In this document: one piece after another, positions 10,724-21,748 of the stretch
Numbering within the stretch: the first letter of the stretch is position 1
How the letters are laid out: each line of letters opens with the position of its first letter
Assembly (NCBI GenBank): GCA_002917775.1
Contig: KZ627161.1
Span: 1,536,381 to 1,600,380, forward strand
DNA length: 64,000 bases
Direction of reading: 5' to 3'
Source: Glaciozyma antarctica PI12
Taxonomy: Eukaryota > Basidiomycota > Microbotryomycetes > Kriegeriales > Camptobasidiaceae
Notes under the pieces: model-generated
The model's database searches: none
Seen by the model: only the letters and a program-made list of their open reading frames with translations
Told to the model about the DNA's origin: nothing
Translations under genes and position numbers: made by a program

Positions 10724-12805
10724 ATGGCCAGCTGCGATCTCAGCCAACCAGCTCTCTGGGAGGCGTTCAACGATATCACGACCGGTGCTTCCGCGGACTG
10801 GTGAGGCACGCGAGACGGCTTGAAGGGATCGGATGCTAACCCCTGGCGCGCGCAGGATGATCTTGGGATACCAGGGTACTCGTGATAGGCTCAGCTTGGT
10901 GGCTACTGGAGAGGGAGGAGTTGAAGAGCTCAAGACGCGACTGGTCCGCCCCCGCCCTTGCTCCTTCCTCCCGCCTGCTGGCTAACACGGTCTACTTTTG
11001 CAGATCCCGTCCGGTGATATACACTTTGGGCTCCTACGGGTTGAGGGCAGGGTACTGCTGTGGACGCTTATTCCGGAGGATGCTGGCGGAGTTCGACGAG
11101 GTGGGTTCGGCCTCCCTTGGAACAGTGAGGTACTGACGTGCCTGTGATAGCGCGTGCGTTGGTACATTCAAGAGCAGTCGGTGCAGCGTTCAGAGTGCGT
11201 GCTGCCGGAGATTTTGCTGCCTCGAGCTGACCTCTTCGCGGCAGATGAACCACGTCCTGCAAGCCTCCAAGCCGTCCGACCTCAGCCTCTCCATCATCCG
11301 CCACAAGCTCAAGCTTGATGGCAGCCACTCTGTACCCTCGTCACCCCTTCCGCCGTCATCTCCTCAATTCGCCTCTCCTCAATTCGCCTCTCCTCATGCG
11401 TCCGACGACCGACCACCTCCTCCAGAGAAGGCTCACCCGCTGGCGAGCGCAATGGCGGGATTAGGGATTGGAGGAGCTCCTCGCAGACTGACTCCTCCCG
11501 CTACGGCTTCTTCTTATTCCCAGCGTTCAGCTAGCGACACGGGGTCGTCGATGCGCCAACAGCAGCTCCAAGGCCCTCCTCGCCACACCAACCACTCCCC
11601 TCCACCTCCCCACCCACAGCTCTACGCCACACCATCCTACCCTTCCTCTACCCCACGAAGTCGCGCCGCCAGTCCCCTCCTCGTCGCCGACGCCTCTTCC
11701 ACCCCCACTTCCGCACCTCTCCCGCGATCCGAGTCGTTCCCGCTGCCTGCAAGCCCGCATCTAGAGGAAGATTGGCGCGAGCAGCGTCGAGTCGTATCGG
11801 ACAACTGCGCGCAGGTCGAGGCTCAAGCCCTGCGAGAGCGCGAGGAGCTCGAAGCGTCCGAGGTCGAGCGACGGAATCGGGAGTCTACGGAGCGTGAGGA
11901 AGCATCGCGAGTTGAGGGGGAGAAGAGGGAGCGAGAAGCGGTGGAGCAGGCGAAGGAGGATGCGGAGAAGGACGCGAGGACGCGCTGGGAGTCGGAGCAG
12001 AAGGAGCGGGAGAGGCTCGATTTGGAGGAGCGGAAGAGTTTGGAGGAGGAGGAGATGGAGAGAAGGGAGGCGGCGGATAGGCTCAAGCGGGAGGAGACGC
12101 GGAGAGCGGAGGTGGTGATCAAGGAGCGGCAGAGGGTTGAGGAGGAGCGGCTTGCGAAGGAGGAGGAGGAGCGGTCGCGAGCTGCGAAGGAGGAGATGAA
12201 GCTGCTGATCGAGCATGAGCGGGTGGAGAGAAAATTACGGGAGGAGGAGGAGATTCGGAAAAGGGAGGAGGAGCGGGCGAAGGAAAGGGAGGACCTCAAG
12301 TTGCGCTGGATGAGCCAGAAGGAGGGGGAGGTTTTGCTCTGCGGGAGCGTGACGTGCCAACACACGTCGGTGGTGAGTTAGCTCTCTCCTTCTCTTCGAG
12401 CCTCGCTCATTCCTTGCCTGTCTCTGCAGATGTGGCGTCGGCGGTGGTTCGAGCTGCGAAGCGACAGCTTGACGCTGTTCAAGAGCGAGAAGGTGAGTGT
12501 GTCGGCTTCGCCCGTCTGTTTGCGTGCTAATCTCGAATCAAAGGACACTGCTCGTGCTGTCGATGTCATCAAGCTGCCGGACCTCGTCAAGAGCATCGTT
12601 ACCGACCCCGAGGAGGCGGAGGGGATCCCGCACTCTTTCGCACTCAACTTCAAGGCCGAGGACGAAGACTCGTACCTCTTCTACACTGATGAAAAGGTGC
12701 GCGCTGTTCTCGAGCTTCTCATGCGTGTACTTACATACGTGCATTCATCGCAAGGAGGATAAAGAGCTCCTTATCACCGGCCTTCGCATGGCTGCGAAGC
12801 TTTAG
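10724..12805 (+). CDS. ADF-H / coiled-coil / PH domain protein
   Basis: The N-terminal 110 residues (exons from 10724 to about 11300) look like an ADF-H actin-binding domain: LWEAFNDITTGASADWMILG, then SGDIHFGLLRVEGRVLLWTL and MNHVLQASKPSDLSLSIIR. A Pro/Ser-rich linker follows (11330-11760), then a very charged Glu/Arg coiled coil of roughly 180 residues (11790-12340), then a PH domain (VTCQHTSVMWRRRWFELRSD to SYLFYTDEKEDKELLITGL). Introns separate the PH exons at about 12373-12429, 12496-12543 and 12696-12757. The stop is TAG 12803-12805. The start gives a domain boundary typical of ADF-H proteins. The likely role is linking cortical actin to phosphoinositide-bearing membrane. I know of no named yeast protein with this exact order of domains. 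Confidence 0.75.
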
Positions 12806-13023
12806 AGGGTCGGCGTCGTTTGGTTTCTCTTCGACCTTGTTACTTTAAAATGTACACTCATTTATGGAGACATTTGCATCAGCGCGTACATCAGAAGAAG
12901 GGAGAGAAGGGAGAGATTCTCGACACCGCGAACCTTAAACCACCGGAGGGAGTCCACCCACACCTCTTCCCCCTTCCTCCTCGACCTCTCCTCCTCCTTC
13001 TTGGAAAGCCTCCTCACCCCCCG

Positions 13024-15735
13024 ATGGACTACGGCGGCTCTCCGTGGGGTGACGACAGCAACGACTCAGCCCAAACCGACCCCACGTCTTCAAGCCTACC
13101 GTCCTTCGCAACCACGACAGCGCCCGCGTCGAGCTGGGGGGACGGACGCTGGAGGAGGCTGGGGTACCGCTATAGATGACTTCCCAAGCTCCGACGCTCC
13201 CGCCACCCGCGCCGACGTGGACATCACGACGGAGGATCTCGAGGTCGGAGTGTTGAGCAGCTCTGGTGGCTTTGGTGGAGGCTGGGGCTCTGCCGAGGAG
13301 CTGCCGTTGCCGCCTCCTACACCGACAGATTTACAAGTGCCGCTATCAGGCTCTGCAGGATCGCCGCCGACCAGCAGCACCTCTCCTCCCTCACCCCCGC
13401 TCAGTCCTACAACTCGAGGCTTCGCTCCTTCCCCTCCCCTTCCATCCTTCTCTCCTTCGCCTATCGACATTGCTCCGTTATCCTTATCCGGCCCTTCGTT
13501 CTCCTCTCCACCGCCCACCTCGAGCTCACTTCCCTCCGACTCAGCATCAGCTCCCGCCCTGAGCACGGAGGACGACTGGGGCGACTACGGGACCTCTCCA
13601 AAGCTCCCTCCGATCGCTTTACAAGCCGAGACGGCTGGAGGAGGATCGAGGGACACGGGCTGGGGAGGCGAAGACGAGTGGCAGCCTGCTGAGGTCCCTC
13701 TCCCTCTCCCGACTTTCGGGACCTCCTTTGGTGGGCGGGCGGAGGAGAGTGCGAGTGGGGGAGAGGCAGATGAGGGATGGGGAGGAGCGTCTGCGGTTCC
13801 GAGCTGGAGCTTAGGAGGGACGGAGCAGGAGACGGAGGCAGAGGATGATGGCGAGGGCGCTTGGGAGCCCAAGGACGTGACGCTGGGGCCACGGAGCGGC
13901 AAGTCCATTGTGAGTGGAAAGTCCATAGGTGGATCTGAAGTAGTGCTGATTCATGGCTTGCTGCAGTCCGCTGCCTTGGTCGACAACCTCAAGACCAGCT
14001 CTCGTGAGTTCGCCGACGCGACGTGGACAGTTCAGAAGGACGCCTGGGGCAAGGATGGATTCCAGGAGCAAGCTGGCGGAGTGTGAGTGCTGCCTCACCA
14101 CCTCGCTTTCCAACTCCTCATCAGCTTCTGACTCCCAGGACTCCCCTTCTCACCAGTCTTCTCAAGCCTCCACTCCTCCCTCCCTCCTCCTCGAACGGAC
14201 CGATCACGAACGAGACGCCTCTCCCTTCCCTCTTTCGCCTCACTCCTACCCTCTACCCCGCTTTCAACGACGGACTCGCCAAGACGGCTCTTCGGGCGAC
14301 CGAAACACTCAAAGGAACGAGCTCATCCGCGTATCGCAATGCGCGCTTTGGAAACCTCGTCCGGAACGCCAAGGTCGAAGGAAGCACGGTCAAGAACGAA
14401 GACGATGGAGGACTATGGGACGGGGCAAGCTCGCTCGCTACGCCCGTCCTTTCTTCCGAGCGAGGGCGCGCAGGCGACGAGTTCGATCTCGACCGACCTG
14501 GTCAGGCTACGAGCAAGCGGAGCTCGTGGTGGGGAGCGAGCGGAGGGCAGAATGTGGCGACGACGAACATGCCCAGCAGCATGCTGCGGAAGAAGGAGGA
14601 GGACGACCGGACCGTTGGGATCCCCGAATATGCTCAGGAGAGCGCGATCGCTTCCAGCTCGTCGATTGGTCGACCTGCGGCGTCTCCAACCCTTCATCCC
14701 GAGCCAGGAACGCTCGGAAGGCTCTGGGGACGTCTTAAGCGGCCGACGACGGTCACGCCCGAGGAGCCCGAACCCGAGGAGTGGAGCGGAGGCGATCTCG
14801 ACTATCTCAATCGAGGAGTCCCGGTCAGCAAGATCGCTCAGGCAAAGCAAGATTCCGCACGCATGGACGACTCGCTCGGGAGCTTCTTTGGAGACGCACC
14901 GCGGCAACCGTCAAGACGAGTCCCTCTCGCGGCGCAGGACGAATTTGGAGGTTTAGGAGGAGACTTCAACGCGCCGCCGAGGAAGGTCGCTGCGAAGGCG
15001 AAGAGCCCGAAGGCCCTCGATCCGTTCGACCCTTTCGCGGATGACGAAGACGACTACGGAATCGCCTCTCCTGTATCCGCGACTTCCCCCATCACGCCAG
15101 GACCGCCATCCGTCGCACGAGTCCTCTCCCCTCCCATTCGCCCTTCGTCGCGTGTCGCGACCTCCCCTCTTCAAACTTCCCCTCCCATCAGCTCCGACGT
15201 CGTCTCCTTCCATCCCATAGCAGCTCCGCAAGCTCGGGGAATCTCAACCATAACGACGGCGGCAGCGGACGACTCTTTCGACTCTTTCTTCTCCTCCTTC
15301 GCCCCCGCCCCTACCACTCCCAATCCCTCGAATCCCCCTCCGCTCCTGTCGAGAGCCGCATCAACCTCCTCATATCACGCACCCATCGTTACGACAAAAA
15401 GGAGCGTCGTCTCGCCCCCACTCCGCACGGCGACGAACCCCCCTCCGATTCGTGCCGCGACCATCTCGCCCCCAGCTGCGATCTCCCCTACCCCGCCTTC
15501 CTACCCCATTTCAACCACCAACGCCTCATCCAACAGCTTCTTCGCCCCGCCTCCTCCACCAACTCAGCCCCTGCGAGGCTTCAGCGGTATCTCGCCACCT
15601 CCTTCGGCGACGGGCGTGCCTGCTAGCGTACGACCGCTGGTAGTAGCACCGCCAGCCGCACCTCGTACACCCGTATTAGGGACGAAGGCTGGTGGGCCGC
15701 TCAGCATGGACGACCTGTCGTTCTTCGAGTCGTAG
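13024..15735 (+). CDS. Low-complexity DPF/acidic-Phe protein, possible clathrin/AP accessory
   Basis: A long disordered protein rich in Pro, Ser and acidic-aromatic motifs. Repeated WGDD/GGGWG segments occur near the N-terminus, LDPFDPFADDEDD (two DPF motifs) at about 15015-15050, DDSFDSFFSSF at about 15268-15300 and a C-terminal MDDLSFFES. Such DPF and acidic-Phe motifs bind adaptor appendage domains, so an endocytic or Golgi trafficking accessory is a reasonable guess. Introns lie at about 13910-13968 and 14082-14138. The start ATG 13024 gives MDYGGSPWGDDSND, but that frame breaks at a run of six G (13136-13141). Removing one G joins it to the long downstream frame through SSWGTDAGGGWG. Function unproven. 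Confidence 0.6.
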
Positions 15736-15999
15736 ACGAGGGAGGAGGGAGGAGGAGAGCGAGTTAAGCAGAGCTTCTCCCTGGGACAAGCGCACTTGGC
15801 GTAGCAGTTTTCTTTATACCCAATCGCAGCTATAGATTATCTGGATCCAGGATTTCGAAAGAGCTGGAGCTTTTTGGAAGGTCGAGAGTCTCAGCTCGAA
15901 GCTCGAGGGGCGAGGAGTTGCCCCTGCGCTCGCCTCCCTTGCTCTTCCTTCCCTTATCTCCTCCGACATACGCTCAACTCTCACGCCTCGTCAACCGCT

Positions 16000-18374
16000 A
16001 TGGACGACTCTGGACTAAGCTCTACCGATCCTCGCCGCTCGCCTTCTCCCGGCGCAGAACTGCCAGCTGGAGACGCCGTCAACCCAACACCGGGTTCGTG
16101 TGGCGCTGCCTCTCAGCGCTCTACTTGGCTAACACACTTCAACCCTGCTGTTGCAGAGGAGCGTAGGCGCATGAAGAGGGACCGCGAAGCGGCGTACGGC
16201 CCTACCACTCCCAAGGTGAGGAGCTGTGCCTGCTGCTCAACAAGTGTCACAGGAGGGAGTGCGGTGCTGACAGCTGGTGTTCCTTCTCCCCCTTCCTGTC
16301 TGATCATCTGCAGGGCGAAGGAGAAGAGGCCAAGGTCCTGGGCCTGACTCCTCTGGCGAAGAAAGGGTAACACTCTCCTCTCGCGTGCGTCGGTTCCATC
16401 AGCTGACGGGCGCCGTCCTCTCGTTACAGTCGCGTACAACCGGATGCGCTAGGCAAGACAGGAAACGTACTCGAGCCGACCTCCGACTCCGACTCTGTCC
16501 CTGCCGACGACGAGCTCGAGGACCACACCCCTCCCAACCGCCTCGCGACACCTCCCGCCGGCCTCGAGTCGACTTCTGCGCCTCCAACTCCTCTCCTCCT
16601 CAACCAGAACGCGCTACCGCCTCGGCGAGAAGGGAAGGAGACGATGAACATTCGGCAGCGAGTCGAGGCGCTTGAATGGGACGACGGCAAGGGGCCTGCT
16701 CCCGCTGCACCGGCGACGGGGGAGGACTCTGAGATTGCGGATGCAGCAGCTGAGGTCTCGGGGAGTGCTGAGATTGCGCACGGGGAGGATCAGAAGGACG
16801 TCGAGCTCGCCGACGTTGCGGCAGAGGTGGGAGAGTCTGCGCAGGCCCTAGATAAGGCCGAGCAGGGCGACGTCGAGATTGCGGACGTGGCCGACGAGGT
16901 GGCTGAGACGGCGGCGACCCTGGCGGACGAGCAGGACAAGCAGATGGATGTGGCAGAGGTTGCGGCGGAAGTCGCCGACACGGCGCAGCAGCTTGCGGTC
17001 GAGGAGGAGAAGGAGGCGATGGTCGCGGAGGATATTGGGAAGAGCGCGCAGGTGTCCACGGAGGTGGCAGATTCGGCGGAACAGGTTGCCAAGGTGGATG
17101 AGAAGGATGTCGAGATTGCTGAGGTCGCGGCCGAGGTGTCGGAGTCGGCAAAGGCGGTCGAGGAGCTCAAGCCTCAGGCAGGGTCGGAACCTGCACCACC
17201 AGTGCGTCGTTCCTCTTTACTTTGGCGAGATCATACTAAGCCGTTCGAAAGCAGGCGGTCCCAACGTACTCGTCCCCGTTCTCCGCCTTCTCCTCGACTG
17301 CCTCTCCCTTCGCCGCCGTCGCCCCTCCCACCCCCTCCCCTCCTCCAGCACAACAACAGAAGCCCAAAACCAAATCTACGTTCTCCGCCCCTCTCTCCTC
17401 CTCCACGCCAGCTCTCGCGTCCATGACGCCTGCCCCGAGCGCTCTCCCCGCCGCACTTTCGACCACCCCGACGGTCGACACTCCCGCTGGGGATGGCGCT
17501 CAAGCTCCTCCACCTACTCCCTCTACCCCTTCCATCAAAGCTGCTACTTCTACACCGTCGAGCGTCACGTCCCTCTTCTCCGCATTCGCATCGACGAGCG
17601 GCTTCGCATCGACGCCTGCCCCCAAGGCTGCACCATTGACTACGGCGACCCCCTTCTCCGCATTCGCGTCCACGAGTGGCTTTGCATCGACTCCTTCGAC
17701 GACCGTCGCGAGTGGATCGGGATTCGGGTCGTACTCGGCCGCCAGCGCATCCCCGTTCTCCAGCGTCAAGACGTCGAACGAGGTTGGGGGACAGAGCCGC
17801 AAGTTGGGAGAGCCTGTCGAGGTCGATGCGGGCAAGAGGGTCTTTACGGAGCAGGAGGGTGCGCTGTCCCATCTCCCGAGGGACGACTTTGGCTAACGTT
17901 GAGACGCAGTGGTGACTGGAGAAGAGGACGACGAGACGCTGCACTCTGCGCGCTGCAAACTGTACGCTATGGTGAATGGCGCATGGGTCGAGCGAGGGAC
18001 TGGCGTCATTAAGTTGAGCGTGACGAGGGACGGAGGACGCAGTGGAGCACGACTGGGTGAGCCTCACCGTTCCGCTCTGGCTTCGCTCGACCGCTGACCA
18101 CTCGCTTCTCGTCCAGTCATGCGCGCCGACGCTACCCATCGCCTGCTTCTCAACGCGACGCTTTTCTCCGAGTTCTCGGTCGACATCACTGGCGACAAAT
18201 ACGTGCGGTTCGTGATTATCGAGGGAGCTGAGCCGATCAGCTACATGCTGCGGGTGCGCCTACTTTCCCTCACCCCCGCGCGGCCTCGTACTGACGCCGC
18301 TTTCGCAGATGGCTGGAGGTCCGCCCGCCCTGAGTTTGACGCAGGCTGTTAGAGATCGGGTCGCGTTGCTGTGA
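16000..18374 (+). CDS. RanBP3/Yrb2-like Ran-binding protein with FG motifs
   Basis: The C-terminal domain (exons from about 17910 to 18374) matches a Ran-binding domain: TGEEDDETLHSARCKLYAM, WVERGTGVIKLSVTRD, RLVMRADATHRLLLNATLF. This order with an FG-containing centre is that of Yrb2/Hba1/RanBP3, cofactors of Crm1-dependent nuclear export. The middle holds two near-identical FSAFASTSGFASTP units (about 17576-17700) plus SGFGSYS, which could contact nucleoporins or Crm1. Before them (16720-17165) lies a run of about six degenerate repeats of the form E(I/V)A(D/E)VAAEV. Several introns split the N-terminal third (for example from about 16096 and 16219). The stop is TGA 18372-18374. Nup2-like nucleoporins share the same domain pair and are the main alternative. 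Confidence 0.8.
16720..17165 (+). repeat. Degenerate acidic/Ala-rich tandem repeat in the RanBP3-like gene
   Basis: About six imperfect units of 20-25 codons, each built round VEIADVAAEVGESA or a close variant (ELADVAAEV, EIADVADEV, DVAEVAAEV, EIAEVAAEV). The periodicity is clear in protein and weaker in DNA. It is probably helical. Confidence 0.7.
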
Positions 18375-18501
18375 GGAGGGACGAACGGGAGGATCTGAGT
18401 CGCTCTGTTAATGATGAGCCCCCGCTCGGTTTATTCGAATCATAGCTATCATACAATGAACGTATCAACATTCCTACGCCGAGTCCCGATACCCTCGCTC
18501 C

Positions 18502-20654
18502 TCACACTCTAACTCGTCGAAAGCACGAGACGAGTCCCATCTCCTCCCACCGCATCCGAATCTCCTCAACCGACTCGACCTCTCTCCGCTCCTCCCTCTC
18601 CTCCCCACTCCCATCCCTCGCTCGCACCCTGCTCGAAACCGTCGTCGAAGACCTGATGAACCTCAACGTCGCAGGCGTCCAACTCGGCTGCACGAACCCC
18701 GCCATCGCGATCTGTCCTGCGGCGGGGACGACGCCTTCCTCCCAACGCGGCGCTTCGGATGGAGATGAGGCGTCGGGGTCGTACGACGACCAGCGCAGGA
18801 GTGCCTCGCTTGCGACGCTGGGGATCGTGCCGAGGGAGATGGGGTCGCTGGGATCGAGGTCGATTTCGGGGAGTGCGGCGCTCCAGGATTTCTGCAGCAG
18901 AAGTCGATCAGTCCGTGAGACTGAAAGACGAGAGAGAGAACGCACCTGGCCGGAGGGCACGTTCTGGTCGCCAGTGAGTTTGGTGAAGACGGCGCGGCGG
19001 GAGAATCGAGCTGGGGAGGACGACGTCGTTCCTAGCGAGATCGGCTCGTCACCTATCGCTGAGTCCTCGACGATGCGCTCGAGCTCGATAGTGATGTAGC
19101 CGAACTCGAGTCCGTGAGGTCCGTAGGTCCCGACCCTGCGAGAGCCAGCGAGGTTAGCTGGCGGCCGTGTGGAGAGAGATCGAAGACTTGCCAGAGGCCT
19201 TCGAGGCTCGCTGCGAGGATCTCGCCTGAAGAATCTACGCAGGGAGAATCATCGAAGGAGAAGGGGCGAGCTGGAGGTTGAACGGGAAAGAACTCCTCGC
19301 TGGTGTCTGTGAGCTCGCGTCAGTGCGTGGCGCCGCCGGATCTGAGAGCAGGGGATGGACGTACGGCTGCCTGGGACCAGCTCTTCGCCGAACTGTTCCT
19401 CAGCTTCCTCGGTAGGTAGGTGAAAGACAAACTCCTGCGGTAAACCACCGTCAGTCCACTGGAATGCCAAAAGAGTCAAAACGAGGAATGCGCACCTCCG
19501 CACCAGTCGCTCCACCTCCAGCCCGCACGATCGCAACTCCCGCACCTCCATCGGGATCCCGCTCCTCGCCGTGCCAAAGCACCGCCGGACCTCCATCGGC
19601 TCCAACACCCCTCCGCCGCTCTCCCATCGCCGCTCGCGCAGGTTCAGGAAAAGCTCCCGGCAGCTTCGTGATCTTCCTCCGAATCTGCAGCTTGAACCCC
19701 TCCGCGACCGTCTTGCCCTTCTCGTCTTCCAGCAGCTCTCGCTTCTCCCCTCGTCCCGAGATCCAATCGCTCGCTCCGCGAAGGGCACCGATCCGCTTCC
19801 CTCCCCTCTCCTTCCCCAAAAAATGCTTCGTCGGCCATTCCTTCGGCGATAGTCTCCCCATCAATAACGCCATCATTCCGGTCCTAGCCATCCCCCTCGC
19901 GTCGTCCATCCGTTCATCTCGGCCAATCGCCAATAACTCGCTCGACTCGCTCGAGCCTAAGCTTGAGTCTCGCGCTCGAGATACGGGTCGACTGGGCGGG
20001 TGGACCAAGGAGGGCTCCGGAGGATTGATCGATGTTGAAGAGGTCGACGAATTCGAGCTGGGGATGGAGGAGCGAGTGACTGAAGCCAGAGTCGGGCCCG
20101 CGGAACAAGCGGTAGGAACCTCTCGACTGGGAGAGGACGGCGCCGGAGGGGAGGATGTGAGGGTAGTTGAAATCGTTGTAGGGGACGAGCTGGATCGCGT
20201 GAATAGCTGGAGCGGGAGATGTGTGCGAGAGCTCGAGGCGAATCAACCGCGAGCTGTGGAGGTGGCCGTCAGCTCGATCTGTACAGCGAGGAAGTCTCGA
20301 ACGAGCGTACGTGTAGGGGGTGGAGGAGATAAAGTATCCTAGCCTAGAACCGTTTGTGCACAGGAACGTCGTGTCCTGCCACCAACCTCCCGATCCTCGT
20401 TCCCCACCTCGATCCGATGCCAGTTCTTGCGCGCTCCCCGTGCCCGATAGCGGGTCAATCTCCTTGATAAGCTCCTTGAAGACTTGTGGACTTCGGCAGA
20501 CGGCGAGAAGGTGTGAGGAAGTCTGGGAGAGGCGGAGGATGGATCGGGGGGCGAGGAAGCCGCAGATCCGCAGATGGAGCTCTGGAGGCAGAGTTTGGAG
20601 GGACACCTGCTGGCGCTGGACCTCTGGTACGTCCTTCGTGTAGATGGTTGCCAT
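18502..20654 (-). CDS. F-box protein with FBXO31-like C-terminal domain
   Basis: Substrate-receptor subunit of an SCF ubiquitin ligase. The F-box is at the N-terminus (SLQTLPPELHLRICGFLAPR, then SILRLSQTSSHLLAVCRSP). Downstream, LWVGTYGPHGLEFGYI and FTKLTGDQNVPSGQ match the beta-barrel core that FBXO31-type proteins use to bind substrates. The start is ATG 20654, the first Met before the F-box. Exon joins were set by phase: introns at about 20260-20316 and 19959-20007, one before EFVFHLPTEEAEEQF, then 19307 leftward. The intron at 19136-19191 has a GC donor (GCAAGT). The stop is TGA 18504-18502. The substrate is unknown in fungi; in animals FBXO31 targets cyclin D1 and other proteins. Divergent from the Nudix gene, 140 bp away. 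Confidence 0.75.
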
Positions 20655-20794
20655 CGGGCGTGAAGGGAGGAAGCAGGGACCTGAGCTGGTAGTCGATCCT
20701 CCCCCGCTCTCGACGGCCGGCAGCCCTCTCCCTCCTCCCACTCTCCAAGCGCCTACTTTGCTCAGCTTCAGCAGTCCTTGATCCAGTCTAGTTG

Positions 20795-21702
20795 ATGAGA
20801 ATCAGCTCTCGACCACTCCTCACCCTCCTTCGTTCCACCCCAAGCGCACCCCGCTCCTACGCCATGTCCACCTCAAGCTTCATCTCCACACCTCTCCCCT
20901 TCATCAAGCCCACAACTCTAGGCACAGCATGCGTCGACGAGTCGCTTCCTCTCGAGAACAGCGACGCCCGGTGGATCGGCCTTCGGAAGCTCAAATGGAC
21001 CGATCAGGAGGGCAAGCACAGGCTTTGGGAGGTTGCAGCGAGGAAGACGACTGGCACAGCAGGAGTGGACGCTGTAGCTATCGCAGCTATCCTCAGGCAT
21101 CCCACTCGCCCGCTTTCGATTCCCATCATCCTCCAGTACCGCCCGCCGATTGGAGCCGTCTGTGTCGAGCTGCCGGCGGGACTGGTGGACGCCTCCGAGT
21201 CGGTGGAGACGGCTGCGATGCGAGAGCTTCACGAGGAGACGGGGTATGGAGGAGAAGCGTTCGAGGGGCGTGTCAAGCTGCTTGAGGTCGGCGGGATTGT
21301 GCCTTCGCGCGTGCTGTTCTTTCTTGCTCGCAGCGCGTTCTGACGATGTTGCAACAGCGATCCTGGGATGTCGACGGCGAATATGCAGCTTGTTACGATT
21401 GAGGTCCAGCTCAAGGAGGGAGAGGAGGAACCGGTTGCGAAGCTGGAGGAGGGTGAGCTGCTTCAGTCCTGAGACTTCGCGAGCGAACTAACCTCTCGCT
21501 TCGCAGGCGAGCACATCGAGGTCCGCGTGACGCCGGTCAAGGAGCTTTATGCTCACCTTAAAGGTTCGTCGAGCGCAAAATCGCACGCTGCTTCGCTGAT
21601 CTCTCTAATCCCACAGCGTACGAAGCACTAGGCTACGTCGTCGACGCTCGCTTGCACCACTACGCCGCAGGAATCGCCGCAGCTCAGCTCCTCAAGCTGT
21701 AG
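20795..21702 (+). CDS. YSA1: Nudix hydrolase, ADP-ribose pyrophosphatase type (YSA1-like)
   Basis: Hydrolyses ADP-ribose or related ADP-sugars. The Nudix box is complete: G at LPAGLVDASES, then ETAAMRELHEETGYGG (pattern G-x5-E-x7-R-E-U-x-E-E-x-G-U). The following segment DPGMSTANMQLVTIEV is characteristic of YSA1/NUDT5. ATG 20795 gives an Arg/Ser-rich leader (RISSRPLLTLLRSTPSAPR) that looks mitochondrial. A second in-frame ATG at 20864 would give a cytosolic form. The first intron ends at 21357 but its donor is unusual: GT at 21316 (42 nt) or GC at 21307 (51 nt) are the in-phase choices, the second giving the common SDPGM junction. Later introns lie at about 21454-21507 and 21566-21617. The stop is TAG 21700-21702. 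Confidence 0.85.
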
Positions 21703-21748
21703 ACCTCTCGTTCCGCAATAAAACTCTGTGTTACAATAATCTTGCTTC

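Noticed and set aside
11823-12365. 180-codon Ser-rich minus-strand frame
   Set aside because: Shadow of the Glu/Arg coiled coil on the plus strand (GAG/GAA codons read as CTC/TTC).
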